Shown here in pieces: positions 1 through 8,907 of a DNA stretch of 64,000 nucleotides (the first letter of the stretch is position 1; the number at the start of each line of letters is the position of its first letter). The stretch is taken from assembly GCA_022841825.1 (NCBI GenBank), contig JALHQT010000001.1:558001-622000 (forward strand), written 5' to 3'. The notes under the pieces are model-generated. The model was given only the letters and a program-made list of their open reading frames with translations, searched no databases and was not told where the DNA came from. This DNA comes from Anaerolineae bacterium (lineage in GTDB: Bacteria; Chloroflexota; Anaerolineae; Aggregatilineales; Phototrophicaceae). Made by a program: the position numbers and the translations under genes.

Positions 1-603
1 GCAATGCTGCTAGGGGAGATCAGTGAGATTCTGCTGAATTCTGGTGCCCAGAGTGTGCCGGACGCGAACAAGCTGATTGGAGATCTCGAGGGCGCGACAC
101 TGGCGAAGGTGAATGAGAAGTTCCAGGCGCTTGGGTTACGAATCAAAGCGTTTGAGGCGAATCCTTTCCAGGCGAAGCAGGACGTTTCGCTTGACGAACT
201 GCGGAATTATGTCAGCCTGGATATCTGGGAGCGTGTCCAGCGCTTGAATATCGCTGAAAAGGCGGCAGAGAATCCTGGCGCGGGCGGCGCTTTGGTGGGT
301 GCCGGCGTCGGATTGGGTGTTGGGCAACAACTTGGCGCTGCGCTCAACCCCGATCTGGCTGAAATGCAGCGGCAGTTGGCTCAACAGCAGATGATGATGC
401 AGCAGATGATGATGAATAACATGCAGGCACAAACGCCAGCCCAGCCTGCAGCGACCGAGGCATCTGCGGCAGCACCCCAAACGCGCGGGGAAGTTCAGGC
501 GCTGATCGATCAGTTGGATGCCAGATTTGCGCGTGGTGAGATCTCTGAGGCGGCATACAATCGACTTATCGAGAAGTGGCAGCAGCGGCTCGGAGAATTG
601 TAG
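1..603 (+). CDS. SPFH/virion-core-like protein with C-terminal SHOCT domain, 3' part
   Basis: The reading frame is open from the first base, so the start lies upstream of the window and only about 200 C-terminal residues are seen. The first 100 residues look like the end of an SPFH (band 7) region of the YdjI virion-core type. A Gly-rich segment (about residues 92-113), a Gln/Met-rich stretch and an Ala/Pro-rich linker follow. The last 35 residues form a SHOCT-like helix pair (LIDQLDARFARGEIS, then AAYNRLIEKW). Family members scaffold membrane-associated assemblies; the exact role is unknown. A hairpin terminator follows the stop. The assignment is from fold pattern only. Confidence 0.65.
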   Translation, partial: AMLLGEISEILLNSGAQSVPDANKLIGDLEGATLAKVNEKFQALGLRIKAFEANPFQAKQDVSLDELRNYVSLDIWERVQRLNIAEKAAENPGAGGALVGAGVGLGVGQQLGAALNPDLAEMQRQLAQQQMMMQQMMMNNMQAQTPAQPAATEASAAAPQTRGEVQALIDQLDARFARGEISEAAYNRLIEKWQQRLGEL

Positions 604-629
604 CCGGACGGCTTTGCAGATGTACGGAG

Positions 630-660
630 AGAGGCGTGTCATTGCACACGCCTCTATTTT
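630..660 (+). terminator. Intrinsic terminator after the SPFH/SHOCT gene
   Basis: A perfect 10-bp inverted repeat (agaggcgtgt at 630-639, acacgcctct at 646-655) encloses a 6-nt loop and is followed by ATTTT. It begins 27 bp after the stop codon of the upstream gene. Confidence 0.75.
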
Positions 661-737
661 GGATTATAGCTTCGCATAGTCATTAGCGCGCAACATGTTC
701 TCTGACATACGAAACAACAACCCAGCAACGCATACGG

Positions 738-1472
738 CTAAGGAGTAGTAGTTTTCTCCACGAAACGATCAACCTGCTCCTGAGATAGAGGAAACTTCTT
801 GTCTTTCCCACTCTCATAGAGAAAGTCCTTGAGACTGAGAGGGTGCTTAGCAGCTACATGACACACCGGAACAACAGGATCATCCACAGACAGTGAGACC
901 CTTGGATCGACAAACAGCACCAAAGGCTTTACTTCAACATCAATCCCAGCCGATGTCATCTGACTCTTGACATGCTCCGCTGCACGTAAGGCATCCGCTG
1001 TCGGATTGCCAATGCCATCAAAACGAAATATGCTCGCCAGTCGTCCCAACAACGAGCGTGACGTTCGCCAAACATCCCCCTGGCATGACTGACTACCATC
1101 CTGAAAGCGCGTCACAATCGCATAAACGCCGGCTGGACAAATCAGCACATGACGCGCTGGAAAGTGATAGTAGTTGAAGAGCGTTGTCTTAGGCGGAATA
1201 CCTTTCAAGCTATCCTCAATTGCCTTCTCTGGGCGCGGCAATCGTGCCCAGAGGTTCGTCATGCGCACCGACACTATCGTCATGATGAAAGCAACAGGCA
1301 GAACAGCCGTAGGCAAGATTATGTCCAACAGAACATTCGCATCCTGACCTGGAGTCAATTGACGATTGGTCACGAAAAGACCCAAAATCAACAACCCAAA
1401 GCTGGCAAAAAAAAGATACTGTGCCCACTGCTTGTTCCGCTGTGCTAACTTGCTGTTCGTGATGATGCGCAT
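738..1472 (-). CDS. Membrane protein with NERD-like domain
   Basis: The protein has 244 residues. Two hydrophobic segments lie near residues 18-36 and 48-67, so the N terminus is membrane anchored. The soluble part contains FPARHVLICPAGVYAIV, then a Gly and a Trp, which resembles the core of nuclease-related (NERD) domains (h-h-I-x-P-x-G-h-a-h-h). A further alpha/beta stretch ends at FVDPRV. Nuclease activity is not demonstrated and catalytic residues cannot be assigned with certainty. It starts 27 bp after the stop of the next minus-strand gene, so the two are probably cotranscribed. An alternative is an uncharacterised membrane protein. Confidence 0.7.
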   Translation of the reverse strand: MRIITNSKLAQRNKQWAQYLFFASFGLLILGLFVTNRQLTPGQDANVLLDIILPTAVLPVAFIMTIVSVRMTNLWARLPRPEKAIEDSLKGIPPKTTLFNYYHFPARHVLICPAGVYAIVTRFQDGSQSCQGDVWRTSRSLLGRLASIFRFDGIGNPTADALRAAEHVKSQMTSAGIDVEVKPLVLFVDPRVSLSVDDPVVPVCHVAAKHPLSLKDFLYESGKDKKFPLSQEQVDRFVEKTTTP

Positions 1473-1498
1473 GACTGACTATCCCTAATATGAAAATG

Positions 1499-2593
1499 CT
1501 AGAATGATGGTGTAGCCGTCGCTTGCCCGTTGGGTACCAGGTATCCGACGGTTCCCGCCCTACGGAGATCCGCGCAGATCAAGTCGCCAAAGCGCTGTGT
1601 AGGCTGAACGCGCCAAGTGCGCGGCGCGCCCCAGGCGACCCCTATCACTGCGGTGTTCAGGTCGGCTGGGTCAGGGCGGAGGCAGTAGGTAATGGGGTAT
1701 TGGAGACGCCCAGCCAGAAGATTACTGGTATCGTCAAAGATAAAGACATCATAGGTCAATCCGCGGTTGTTGTAGCCCTGCGGCGCAGGCGGTACGTGAA
1801 TAGGATTGCCTGGATTGCAATGCAGATTGATGCGATCACGCCAGGTAATGCGCTCGTCCGCACTATCGTACAGAAGCGTCTGACAGGTTGGAAACGCAAC
1901 CATGACAGACAGGTCACCGCCGAACGGTCCGGCAGGTACGTTCGTCGGTACCACGACTGTGCCAGGAAGGGGAGTCAGAGCGGCACCTGCGGCTGAACTC
2001 GATACTTCAAAGCTGATACGCGCTTTGCCATTAAGCTGGATGTTCACTGGCGCACTTCCATCAGACGGACCGAAGACGGCAGCGCTCGCCAGGTTATTCA
2101 GGTCAAACGTACCCCCGGGGGTCCAAGCCCAGTACGTGAGCACCGAAGACCCGGAAGTATCTGCCACAAAGCGAAAATTGACGGGCAGATAGAAGCCGAC
2201 CCACACCGCGCGCTGCGTAACTTGTACAGGCGTCGGAAAGACCGCGGTAAAGACACCTGACTGAGCAATGACAACCGACGTGCGTCCAACCAGGCGAGCA
2301 TCAACCGGCGAACCGCCATTGGCATCTTCATAGATGACGACCTCGGTCGGCGAATCCGAAACCGGGGTATCGACGCCGATGCTCACTCGATCAATGAAGG
2401 CTGGATTGGCAACTCCAAAACTTGCCAGGTCAAAACCATTCATCACGAGCGACGCTTCGCCTGACACAAACCAAACAGCGTTACCATCGCCATTTATGCT
2501 AACTGTGCGTTCCCCCGCCTGTACAGTCAACGCAGCAAGCGTCAAGACCAGAATGAGCATCACTAGCATGACGCGGATTTTGCGCACCATCAT
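1499..2593 (-). CDS. Secreted protein of unknown function
   Basis: The protein has about 364 residues from the start at 2593. An n-region MMVRKIRV, a hydrophobic core and QAGERT define a signal peptide with cleavage near residue 25. The mature part is rich in beta-type residues, with sites such as FVSGEASLVMNGFDL and WVGFYLPVNF, suggesting a beta-sandwich surface protein; the last 150 residues contain two Cys that could pair. The frame is open to 3085, but the upstream part overlaps yajC and lacks signal-peptide logic. AAAGGA precedes the ATG pair at 2593/2590 and decides the start; ATGs at 2605 and 2614 are alternatives. No family was recognised. It is divergent from yajC. Confidence 0.7.
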   Translation of the reverse strand: MMVRKIRVMLVMLILVLTLAALTVQAGERTVSINGDGNAVWFVSGEASLVMNGFDLASFGVANPAFIDRVSIGVDTPVSDSPTEVVIYEDANGGSPVDARLVGRTSVVIAQSGVFTAVFPTPVQVTQRAVWVGFYLPVNFRFVADTSGSSVLTYWAWTPGGTFDLNNLASAAVFGPSDGSAPVNIQLNGKARISFEVSSSAAGAALTPLPGTVVVPTNVPAGPFGGDLSVMVAFPTCQTLLYDSADERITWRDRINLHCNPGNPIHVPPAPQGYNNRGLTYDVFIFDDTSNLLAGRLQYPITYCLRPDPADLNTAVIGVAWGAPRTWRVQPTQRFGDLICADLRRAGTVGYLVPNGQATATPSF

Positions 2594-2666
2594 AAGTCCT
2601 TTCATCTTTGCCATAAGAGAAGCTTTCTCTCTGACCTCATTTGGTATTGTATCCAGGCATGACTGG

Positions 2667-2694
2667 TTTACCAGTGATTCACTGCTGCTATAAT
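2667..2694 (+). promoter_or_regulatory. Candidate sigma-70 promoter for yajC-secDF
   Basis: A -35 like TTTACC (2667-2672), a 16-bp spacer and a perfect TATAAT (2689-2694) place the start of transcription near 2701, about 32 bp before the yajC ATG. Confidence 0.6.
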
Positions 2695-2732
2695 TGCAAC
2701 TCACTCGTGAACGTAGCTGAAACGCAGGATAC

Positions 2733-3068
2733 ATGGAACAGTCAATTCTGTTTGCATTGGTTCTCTTTCTGGCGTTAGGTGCATACTGGTCGCTGGTCAT
2801 TTTCCCTCGACAGCGGGAGTTTGAGAAACGACAGAAATACGTGCAAACGCTGAACGCAGGCGACAAAATGGTCACTTTCGGGGGGATCATCGGCACGGTG
2901 GTCGAAGTCCTTCCCACTGAAGGGATAGCAAGGGTTGAAATCGCACCGGACATCATCATTACCGTACTGATGCAATCGCTGGTCGAACCATTCGATCCGG
3001 AAAAGATCGCATTGTCCGCACAAAAAGCGCAGGATGTTCGAACACGGGGTGAAGGTGTTGCAGAATGA
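2733..3068 (+). CDS. yajC: Sec translocon accessory subunit YajC
   Basis: The protein has 111 residues with one N-terminal transmembrane helix (about residues 5-25), then the family signature IFPRQREFEKRQKYVQTLNAGD, with GD and FGGIIGTV typical of the YajC soluble domain. YajC associates with SecD and SecF at the inner membrane and supports protein export. The next genes are secD and secF in the usual order, 83 and 12 bp apart. Length is usual for the family. A consensus-like promoter lies 32 bp upstream, so the cluster is probably transcribed from there. Confidence 0.93.
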   Translation: MEQSILFALVLFLALGAYWSLVIFPRQREFEKRQKYVQTLNAGDKMVTFGGIIGTVVEVLPTEGIARVEIAPDIIITVLMQSLVEPFDPEKIALSAQKAQDVRTRGEGVAE

Positions 3069-3151
3069 GAGCAGGGGAGAGACAATGTGCTATCACAAGC
3101 TCACCCGATAAGCAGAGTTCTTAGCTGCTCGACCTTGTTACAGGAACCTAC

Positions 3152-4612
3152 ATGAGTCAACACATGCGTTGGCTTGCACTGATTGTGCTTGTCACTGCTT
3201 TTTCAATCTGGGTTGCATTGCCCGACAGCATCCTGACGACAGTCGCGGTAACTTGCTATTCAGAAGATCGCCCAGCTCCCACACAAGGCATCCACCTTGA
3301 TTTTAATGGGGACTGTATCGAAGATGTCCAGATCAATGTACGCCAGAGCCTTGGACTTGACCTTGTAGGCGGGCTGCGAGTCCTGCTGCAAGCCGAGCTG
3401 CCCCCTGATGCGTTCACTGTGCAGGATTTGCGCGAGGCAGCCAACAACGTCGCTCGCCGAGTGAATGCCTTAGGTGTGGCTGAACCGCTCGTCCAGGTGC
3501 AGGGCAACAATCGAATCCTTGTGGAATTGCCAGGCATCAGCAATCCGAGAGAAGCAATCGACACAATTCGGCAGACGGCGCTGCTTGAGTTTGTGAACTT
3601 TAGCGGACTTCCCTCGAGCACAGTGGCGCAGCTAGAGGGCGAGCAAATTCTGACTACTGAACAGCTTGCCATACAGCAGGCAAGACAATCGGAAGATGCT
3701 CCAGAACAGGCACTGGGGACCGTAAGCCCAGCAACAGGCTTACCCTTTGAGACCGTCCTGACAGGTGCTGGGCTGCAATCTGCCGCAGCCGTGCTGGAGC
3801 AGGGGCGGTGGATCATCAGTTTTGAACTTACCCCTGAGGGTGCGGCAGTGTTTGGACCGTACACTGCCGCCAATCTCAATCAACCTATGGCGATTGTTCT
3901 CGATGGACGTGTGCTCTCTGCACCCTACATCCGAGCCAGACTGGACACGGGCGGCATTATTGAGGGTGACTTCACTGAAGAAGATGCGCGAACACTCGCC
4001 CTTCAACTCCGCTCAGGAGCACTTCCCATTCCCTTAACGGTGACACGAAGCGAGCGAGTCGGCGCGACACTAGGGCAAGAGTCTGTAAATCTGAGTGTGC
4101 GTGCAGGTCTAATCGGCGTAATGGTCGTGCTGACGTTTATGCTCGTCTACTATCGAGTGCCAGGCATCGCGGCTGATTTCGCGCTGCTCGTCTTCATCGT
4201 GCTCAACTTCGCCATATTCAAGCTGATCCCTGTCACCCTGACGCTGCCAGCGATTATTGGCTTCCTGATCTCGATTGGGACTGCCGTTGACGGCAACATT
4301 CTTATCTTTGAACGCATCAAGGAAGAACTCAGAGCCGGGCGCAAGATCGATGAAGCGGTTGATATTGGTTTTGGTCGCGCGTGGCAATCCATTCGAGACT
4401 CTAATCTATCCACGATCATTATCTGTACAATTCTGTTCCTGTTTGGGCAGACTCCTGGGGCGAGTATTGTAGCGGGATTCGCCGTCACGCTTGGGCTAGG
4501 CTTGATCATCAATCTTTTTACCGCTGTGATTGTGACGCGAACATTCCTCGGCATCACTGTCGCAGGAATGCGCTCCCAACTTGATCGGCGACAATGGCTT
4601 ATGGGCATCTAG
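3152..4612 (+). CDS. secD: Protein translocase subunit SecD
   Basis: The protein has 486 residues. It has one N-terminal transmembrane helix, the SecD signature GLDLVGGL (residues 68-75), a P1 periplasmic domain, and five C-terminal transmembrane helices of RND type with GTAVDGNILIFERIKEEL. SecD and SecF use the proton gradient to pull exported proteins out of the SecYEG channel. ACEGGLN-type export of the many secreted proteins in this window would depend on it. The gene is 12 bp from secF, so the two are cotranscribed. Confidence 0.96.
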   Translation: MSQHMRWLALIVLVTAFSIWVALPDSILTTVAVTCYSEDRPAPTQGIHLDFNGDCIEDVQINVRQSLGLDLVGGLRVLLQAELPPDAFTVQDLREAANNVARRVNALGVAEPLVQVQGNNRILVELPGISNPREAIDTIRQTALLEFVNFSGLPSSTVAQLEGEQILTTEQLAIQQARQSEDAPEQALGTVSPATGLPFETVLTGAGLQSAAAVLEQGRWIISFELTPEGAAVFGPYTAANLNQPMAIVLDGRVLSAPYIRARLDTGGIIEGDFTEEDARTLALQLRSGALPIPLTVTRSERVGATLGQESVNLSVRAGLIGVMVVLTFMLVYYRVPGIAADFALLVFIVLNFAIFKLIPVTLTLPAIIGFLISIGTAVDGNILIFERIKEELRAGRKIDEAVDIGFGRAWQSIRDSNLSTIIICTILFLFGQTPGASIVAGFAVTLGLGLIINLFTAVIVTRTFLGITVAGMRSQLDRRQWLMGI

Positions 4613-4624
4613 GGTAGGAGTGCT

Positions 4625-5584
4625 ATGTTCAATCTGGTACAGAAACGGCAGTCCTATTTTCTGATCTCGTCAATCTTCATTGCCATTGGCGTGGTCATCA
4701 TGATCTATTCTTGGATTACTACTGGTTCTCCGCTGCGATTGAGCATTGATTTCCAAGGTGGCAGCCTCTACGAGATTGAGTATCTTGCCAGCGGCGCCAG
4801 CGAGACCGGAATCCGAGAGGTCTTCAACCAGTTCGGCAGTGAGAACCCGCTGATTCAGCAGCTCGGTAGTCCTGATGAGAACCGATGGTCGGTGCGTGCT
4901 GACTTTGTACCCCAGGCGACCGTTGATGAGATCATTACTGCATTGGAACGACTTGCCCCGATCAACCGCGACAACATTCGTGTCGAGACGGTGTCGGCAA
5001 CGATAGGGCAGGAGGCAACGCAGGCTGCATTGTTCGCAGTCATCGCGGCAGCAACCGTCGTCACCGGGTTTATCGTCATTGCATTTCGTTCTGTGCCAAA
5101 GGCATTTCGTTATGGCGTCTGCGCAATCGCAGCCATGATTCATGACGTTCTGGTCGTTGCGGGTGCAATGTCGTTGGCTGGGCTCGTCTTGGGCTGGGAA
5201 GTTGATGCCTTATTTCTATCCGCCGTGCTTACGGTAGTAGGTTTTTCAATCCAAGACACCATCGTGATGTTTGACCGCATTCGCGAGAACATTCCAAAGC
5301 ACCTTGGGGAACCGTATGAAGCGATTGTGAATCGCAGCATCCTTGAGACCATACATAGGTCGTTGGCGACGCAGCTCAACGCCTTCTTCATCATGATTGC
5401 AATCATGGTGTTCGGCGGTGAAAGCATTCGACAGTTCATCGCGATTCTGTTTATCGGCTTGTTGACCGGGACATATTCTTCGATCTTTATCGCGGTACCT
5501 TTGCTCGTCGCCTGGGAGCGAGGAGAGTTTCCATTTCGAGCAGGCAATCAACGCGCGAAAGCCGATGCACTTGAAGTTTCATAG
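4625..5584 (+). CDS. secF: Protein translocase subunit SecF
   Basis: The protein has 319 residues. An N-terminal membrane helix is followed by SIDFQGGSLYEI (DFxGG signature, residues 42-46), a short periplasmic domain, and five transmembrane helices with SIQDTIVMFDRIREN, the counterpart of the SecD motif. It forms the SecDF export motor with the upstream gene. The ATG follows AGGGTAGGAGTGCT, a good ribosome binding site. Separate secD and secF genes, not a fusion, are present. Confidence 0.96.
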   Translation: MFNLVQKRQSYFLISSIFIAIGVVIMIYSWITTGSPLRLSIDFQGGSLYEIEYLASGASETGIREVFNQFGSENPLIQQLGSPDENRWSVRADFVPQATVDEIITALERLAPINRDNIRVETVSATIGQEATQAALFAVIAAATVVTGFIVIAFRSVPKAFRYGVCAIAAMIHDVLVVAGAMSLAGLVLGWEVDALFLSAVLTVVGFSIQDTIVMFDRIRENIPKHLGEPYEAIVNRSILETIHRSLATQLNAFFIMIAIMVFGGESIRQFIAILFIGLLTGTYSSIFIAVPLLVAWERGEFPFRAGNQRAKADALEVS

Positions 5585-5615
5585 GGCTGCATTGTGCTGC
5601 AATGGGGCAGAGGGT

Positions 5616-6839
5616 TTACCCGACATCTCGCAGTGGTAATGTGAATGTGAAAACGGAACCTTGATCCAGTTCGCTTTCCAACCATATTTGCCCGCCGTGC
5701 GCCTCAACGATGTGTTTTGCGATGGCAAGTCCCAGCCCTGTACCCTGGGTTGATCCCGATGTCGAGGAGACACGATAGAACTTCTCGAACATGTTGCGCT
5801 GATCTTCTTTTGAAATGCCGTACCCTGTGTCTGAAACAGAAACCTCGACGAAAGGTGCTGTCTCCTGCTGGATAGGCACCGTCTTGACGCTAATGCTGCC
5901 CGCGACCCGGTTGTACTTTATGGCATTACTCAAGAGATTGAGGATGACCTGTTTCATCTTGCCGCGATCGGCAAGAACTACCAGGCGGCTCCCAACCCAA
6001 TTGATGCTAATCCCTTTTTCGAGCGCGTGTGGGCGGACGACATCAAGGCACTCATTCATGAGCATGTCAAAAGCGACATCCGCGATGTTGAGTTGAGTAC
6101 GACCGCTTTCAAGACGTGCAAGATCGAGGTATTCACTGGCAAGTTGACTGAGGCGTTGGATTTCGCTGTCTAAGGTCGAGATAATCTCACTGCGTTTATC
6201 CTCAGGAAAGCTGGGGTGCCTGAGCAGGGCGACGCTGGTTCTCATGCTCGCCAGCGGATTGCGAAGCTCGTGCATCGCTTCTGCGACAAAATCGCTCTGG
6301 AGGAACAAGCGCGCATTTTCAATCGCTATCGCAGCATGGAGTGAAAGCATCGTCAGAATCTTGACATCGTCCGCATCGAAACGATCGCCAAATCGCTTAT
6401 TCAGCACCTCAAGACAGCCTATAACGTTGCCACGATGGGAACGGAGCGGAATTGCCAGCACATTGCGGGTCTTGAATTCCGTCTCTTGATCGACTTCACC
6501 AAAAAAGCGCGGCTCATTGCGTACATCATCGACAACCAGTGGCTCGCCGTTATTGACAACCCAACCGGCAAGGCTGTTGTCGATAGGGACGACAAAGCGC
6601 TCAAAGTCGTGTCTCTGCATATTTGACGCCATCTCAAACCGCAGCTCGCCACTTGCGGGATCGAGCAGGAGAATGGAGCCAGCTTCTGAGTCGGTTAGCT
6701 CGGCGGATGCCTGGACAATACGGCGCAAGAGCGTCTGTGTATTGAGCGTTGAGGTGAGCTGCTGGCTGATTTCAATGATGCGCTCGTAACGGAGCAGCAA
6801 TTGAGCGCCACTGTTAGGATGGGATGGTTCGGTTGGCAT
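5616..6839 (-). CDS. GAF-domain sensor histidine kinase
   Basis: The protein has 407 residues and no membrane segment. A GAF domain covers about residues 30-180, followed by HisKA with EAMHELRNPLASM (phospho-acceptor His190) and an HATPase domain with NLLSNAIKYN, SDTGYGIS and GTGLGLAIAKHIV. All kinase boxes are intact. It is a cytoplasmic sensor; the GAF ligand is unknown. The ATG directly follows the TAG of the sirtuin gene, with no spacer, so translation is likely coupled. It is the last gene of a regulator-sirtuin-kinase operon and converges on secF. Confidence 0.92.
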   Translation of the reverse strand: MPTEPSHPNSGAQLLLRYERIIEISQQLTSTLNTQTLLRRIVQASAELTDSEAGSILLLDPASGELRFEMASNMQRHDFERFVVPIDNSLAGWVVNNGEPLVVDDVRNEPRFFGEVDQETEFKTRNVLAIPLRSHRGNVIGCLEVLNKRFGDRFDADDVKILTMLSLHAAIAIENARLFLQSDFVAEAMHELRNPLASMRTSVALLRHPSFPEDKRSEIISTLDSEIQRLSQLASEYLDLARLESGRTQLNIADVAFDMLMNECLDVVRPHALEKGISINWVGSRLVVLADRGKMKQVILNLLSNAIKYNRVAGSISVKTVPIQQETAPFVEVSVSDTGYGISKEDQRNMFEKFYRVSSTSGSTQGTGLGLAIAKHIVEAHGGQIWLESELDQGSVFTFTLPLRDVG

Positions 6840-7604
6840 CTAGTTCGTTTGCTCCACGCTGCGCAATAGATCGGGCAAGACCACGCTCGCATCACCCTGA
6901 ATGACGATTTCCGCTTCTAGATCGAGAAGTGTTGGCTCCAGATTGATGATAACAGTTTTTGCTCCACCTCGTCGCGCAATCAAAGGGATTTCACTTGCTG
7001 GCGCCACTTCCAAAGACGAGCCAATCACCAACATCAAGTCTGCTCGCTTCGCCATCGCCTGCGCACTTCGCAGGGTCTCAATAGGGAGTTGTTCGCCAAA
7101 GAGAATGACATTTGGCTTCAGGACAGAGTTACAAGACTTACAGCGCGGAATCTGATGCGTAATCAGGAATTCCCGAAGCGCCACCTCGCCATCGTGGGTT
7201 CGAAAACAGTGAGTGCAGGTCGCTTCGCGGAAATGCCCATGTAGTTCGTGTACAATCTTGCTGCCTGCGCGATGGTGAAGCATATCTATGTTTTGCGTAA
7301 CGATTCCTGCCAGATGACCCAACTGCTCAAATCTGGCGAGCGCGAGATGCGCCGCATTGGGTTTTGCTTGCATGATGGTCTCGGCGAGCGGGTGAACCCA
7401 ATCGAAGAACGCTTGCGGATTCGCGCGGAATCCAAAAATGCTCGCTACAGTCATTGGGTCTGCGGTTGCCCATAGCCCACTGTTAGGGCTGCGGAAGTCA
7501 GGAATTCCAGATGGCGTGCTAATGCCAGCTCCAGTGAATGCTACAGCGCAGGTTGCGGTACGGAGCAGCGACGCCGCTTTGAGGATTGAATCGGCTGTGT
7601 CCAT
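6840..7604 (-). CDS. Sir2-family NAD-dependent protein deacylase
   Basis: The protein has 254 residues. It shows the full sirtuin pattern: GAGISTPSGIPDFRSP (NAD pocket), TQNIDMLHHRAG, the catalytic His in VHELHGHF, two zinc-type Cys pairs (CTHC and CKSC) and GEQLP, then GSSLEVAPASEIP. Sirtuins remove acyl groups from lysines using NAD+ and couple protein activity to redox and energy state. I chose the ATG at 7604; a GTG one codon upstream (7607) is the alternative. It lies between a response regulator (30 bp away) and a histidine kinase (0 bp), an unusual setting. The symbol cobB could be used for the family, but acyl specificity is not shown. Confidence 0.93.
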   Translation of the reverse strand: MDTADSILKAASLLRTATCAVAFTGAGISTPSGIPDFRSPNSGLWATADPMTVASIFGFRANPQAFFDWVHPLAETIMQAKPNAAHLALARFEQLGHLAGIVTQNIDMLHHRAGSKIVHELHGHFREATCTHCFRTHDGEVALREFLITHQIPRCKSCNSVLKPNVILFGEQLPIETLRSAQAMAKRADLMLVIGSSLEVAPASEIPLIARRGGAKTVIINLEPTLLDLEAEIVIQGDASVVLPDLLRSVEQTN

Positions 7605-7633
7605 CACCAGGAAGCGCTCCGAGGGTACTTACG

Positions 7634-8785
7634 CTACGAAGGATCCGGACGGATCGCCTGCGTATGCTTAACCATAAGCTCGTCAGCCAGCTTGGATACC
7701 TGAGTCGCGTACATGGCGGCAGGTTGAAACATCACCGCGGGAACACTCGACTGATGCGCCTGGAGGATCAGGTCTACACCTGGTGAGAGCACAGCGCGAA
7801 CAGCGTGACCAAGGTATCGCTCAACATCCTGCCAAACTTGACCAGGAACCGTTGAGCGGTTGATTGCGACCAGGTGAAGCCGTCCTGATTCGTGCCCAGA
7901 CTCAATCTCTCGCATTAGCTCGCGCGCCATCGCTAAGGTTATGGGATTGGAATCAATGACGATGAGGAGTTGATCAAGCTCGGGCGCGAGGTTGCTGAAG
8001 TTAGCATTATACCCACTCCCTAAGTCGACAAAAATGGCACGCCCAAGATGTCGCAGTGTTCGCAGAACTGCAATCGCCATATCTGCGCCATAATGCATTT
8101 GTGCTTCGCGAGGGCGACAGGAAGACAGAAGTGCTCGTAAACCAGAGGCATGGGTTACAAGCTCATTTTCAACTATGCGTGGCTTAATCTCCGGTATGCT
8201 TTTCGAAAGCAGGTTCGCAATGCCGTTGTGCTGCGCTTGTCCGAGGGAAAGCCCTATCGTCCCTGCGCCGAGACGATAATCGGCAACAATTGCATTTTCA
8301 CCAGCTAGGACACGCGCGGCTGCCAGGTTGAGTGCTAAGGTGGATGTTCCTAAACCTCCTTTAACACCCAGCACACCGACCGCTGCCCCGATGTTTGTGT
8401 CTGACTTCTTGACAGAATTGCGACTTAAAATTGCACGTACTCGTGATGCCAGCTCGGACGGGTGAGTTGGCTTTGTGAGGTAGTCATCTGCACCTGCTTC
8501 AAAGCCAGCGACCTTATCATCAATGAGCGTTTTTGCGGTGAACATGATGATCGGAATGGTCTTGGTTTCGACGTTCGTGCGCAGACGTCGACAGACCTCA
8601 TATCCGTTCATATCCGGCATCATCACATCGAGAATGATAAGATCTGGGCGTTCAGCCAAAGCCTTTGCCAGTGCTTGCCCGCCCGTATTTGCCGCGGAGA
8701 CTTCATAGCCTGAACGCTGGAGCATCAATCCAATCAGTTTCAGGCTGTCCAAATCATCATCAACGACTAAAATGCGTTCAACCAT
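7634..8785 (-). CDS. Response regulator receiver fused to CpaE/TadZ-like ATPase
   Basis: The protein has 383 residues. Residues 1-122 are a CheY-type receiver with the DD pair at 9-10, the phospho-acceptor in LIILDVMMPDMNGYEV (Asp53) and the conserved TxxK region FTAKTL and KPTHP. From about residue 135 a ParA/MinD-like P-loop domain begins with GVLGVKGGLGTSTLALNLA, the deviant Walker A of CpaE/TadZ proteins in which the second Lys is absent. No DNA-binding domain is present. CpaE and TadZ localise type IV/Tad pilus machines at the pole, but no tad genes are in the window. It heads the operon with the sirtuin and the GAF kinase. Confidence 0.88.
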   Translation of the reverse strand: MVERILVVDDDLDSLKLIGLMLQRSGYEVSAANTGGQALAKALAERPDLIILDVMMPDMNGYEVCRRLRTNVETKTIPIIMFTAKTLIDDKVAGFEAGADDYLTKPTHPSELASRVRAILSRNSVKKSDTNIGAAVGVLGVKGGLGTSTLALNLAAARVLAGENAIVADYRLGAGTIGLSLGQAQHNGIANLLSKSIPEIKPRIVENELVTHASGLRALLSSCRPREAQMHYGADMAIAVLRTLRHLGRAIFVDLGSGYNANFSNLAPELDQLLIVIDSNPITLAMARELMREIESGHESGRLHLVAINRSTVPGQVWQDVERYLGHAVRAVLSPGVDLILQAHQSSVPAVMFQPAAMYATQVSKLADELMVKHTQAIRPDPS

Positions 8786-8907
8786 AGTTGCCCATTACTT
8801 GAATAGAGCTGAAACTGAGTTCAAGCGTGCCATGAATCAGTTTATCATGAAAGTAGTAGTGAGGCAATTGAGGTGGGAAGCTGAACCACACAGGGGTGAT
8901 AATTCTT

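Noticed and set aside
2594-3085. Long upstream extension of the secreted-protein gene
   Set aside because: It overlaps yajC on the other strand, carries no domain, and the signal peptide begins at 2593.
3256-3879. A 207-codon minus-strand frame opposite secD
   Set aside because: Antisense shadow with Ser/Arg-rich composition.
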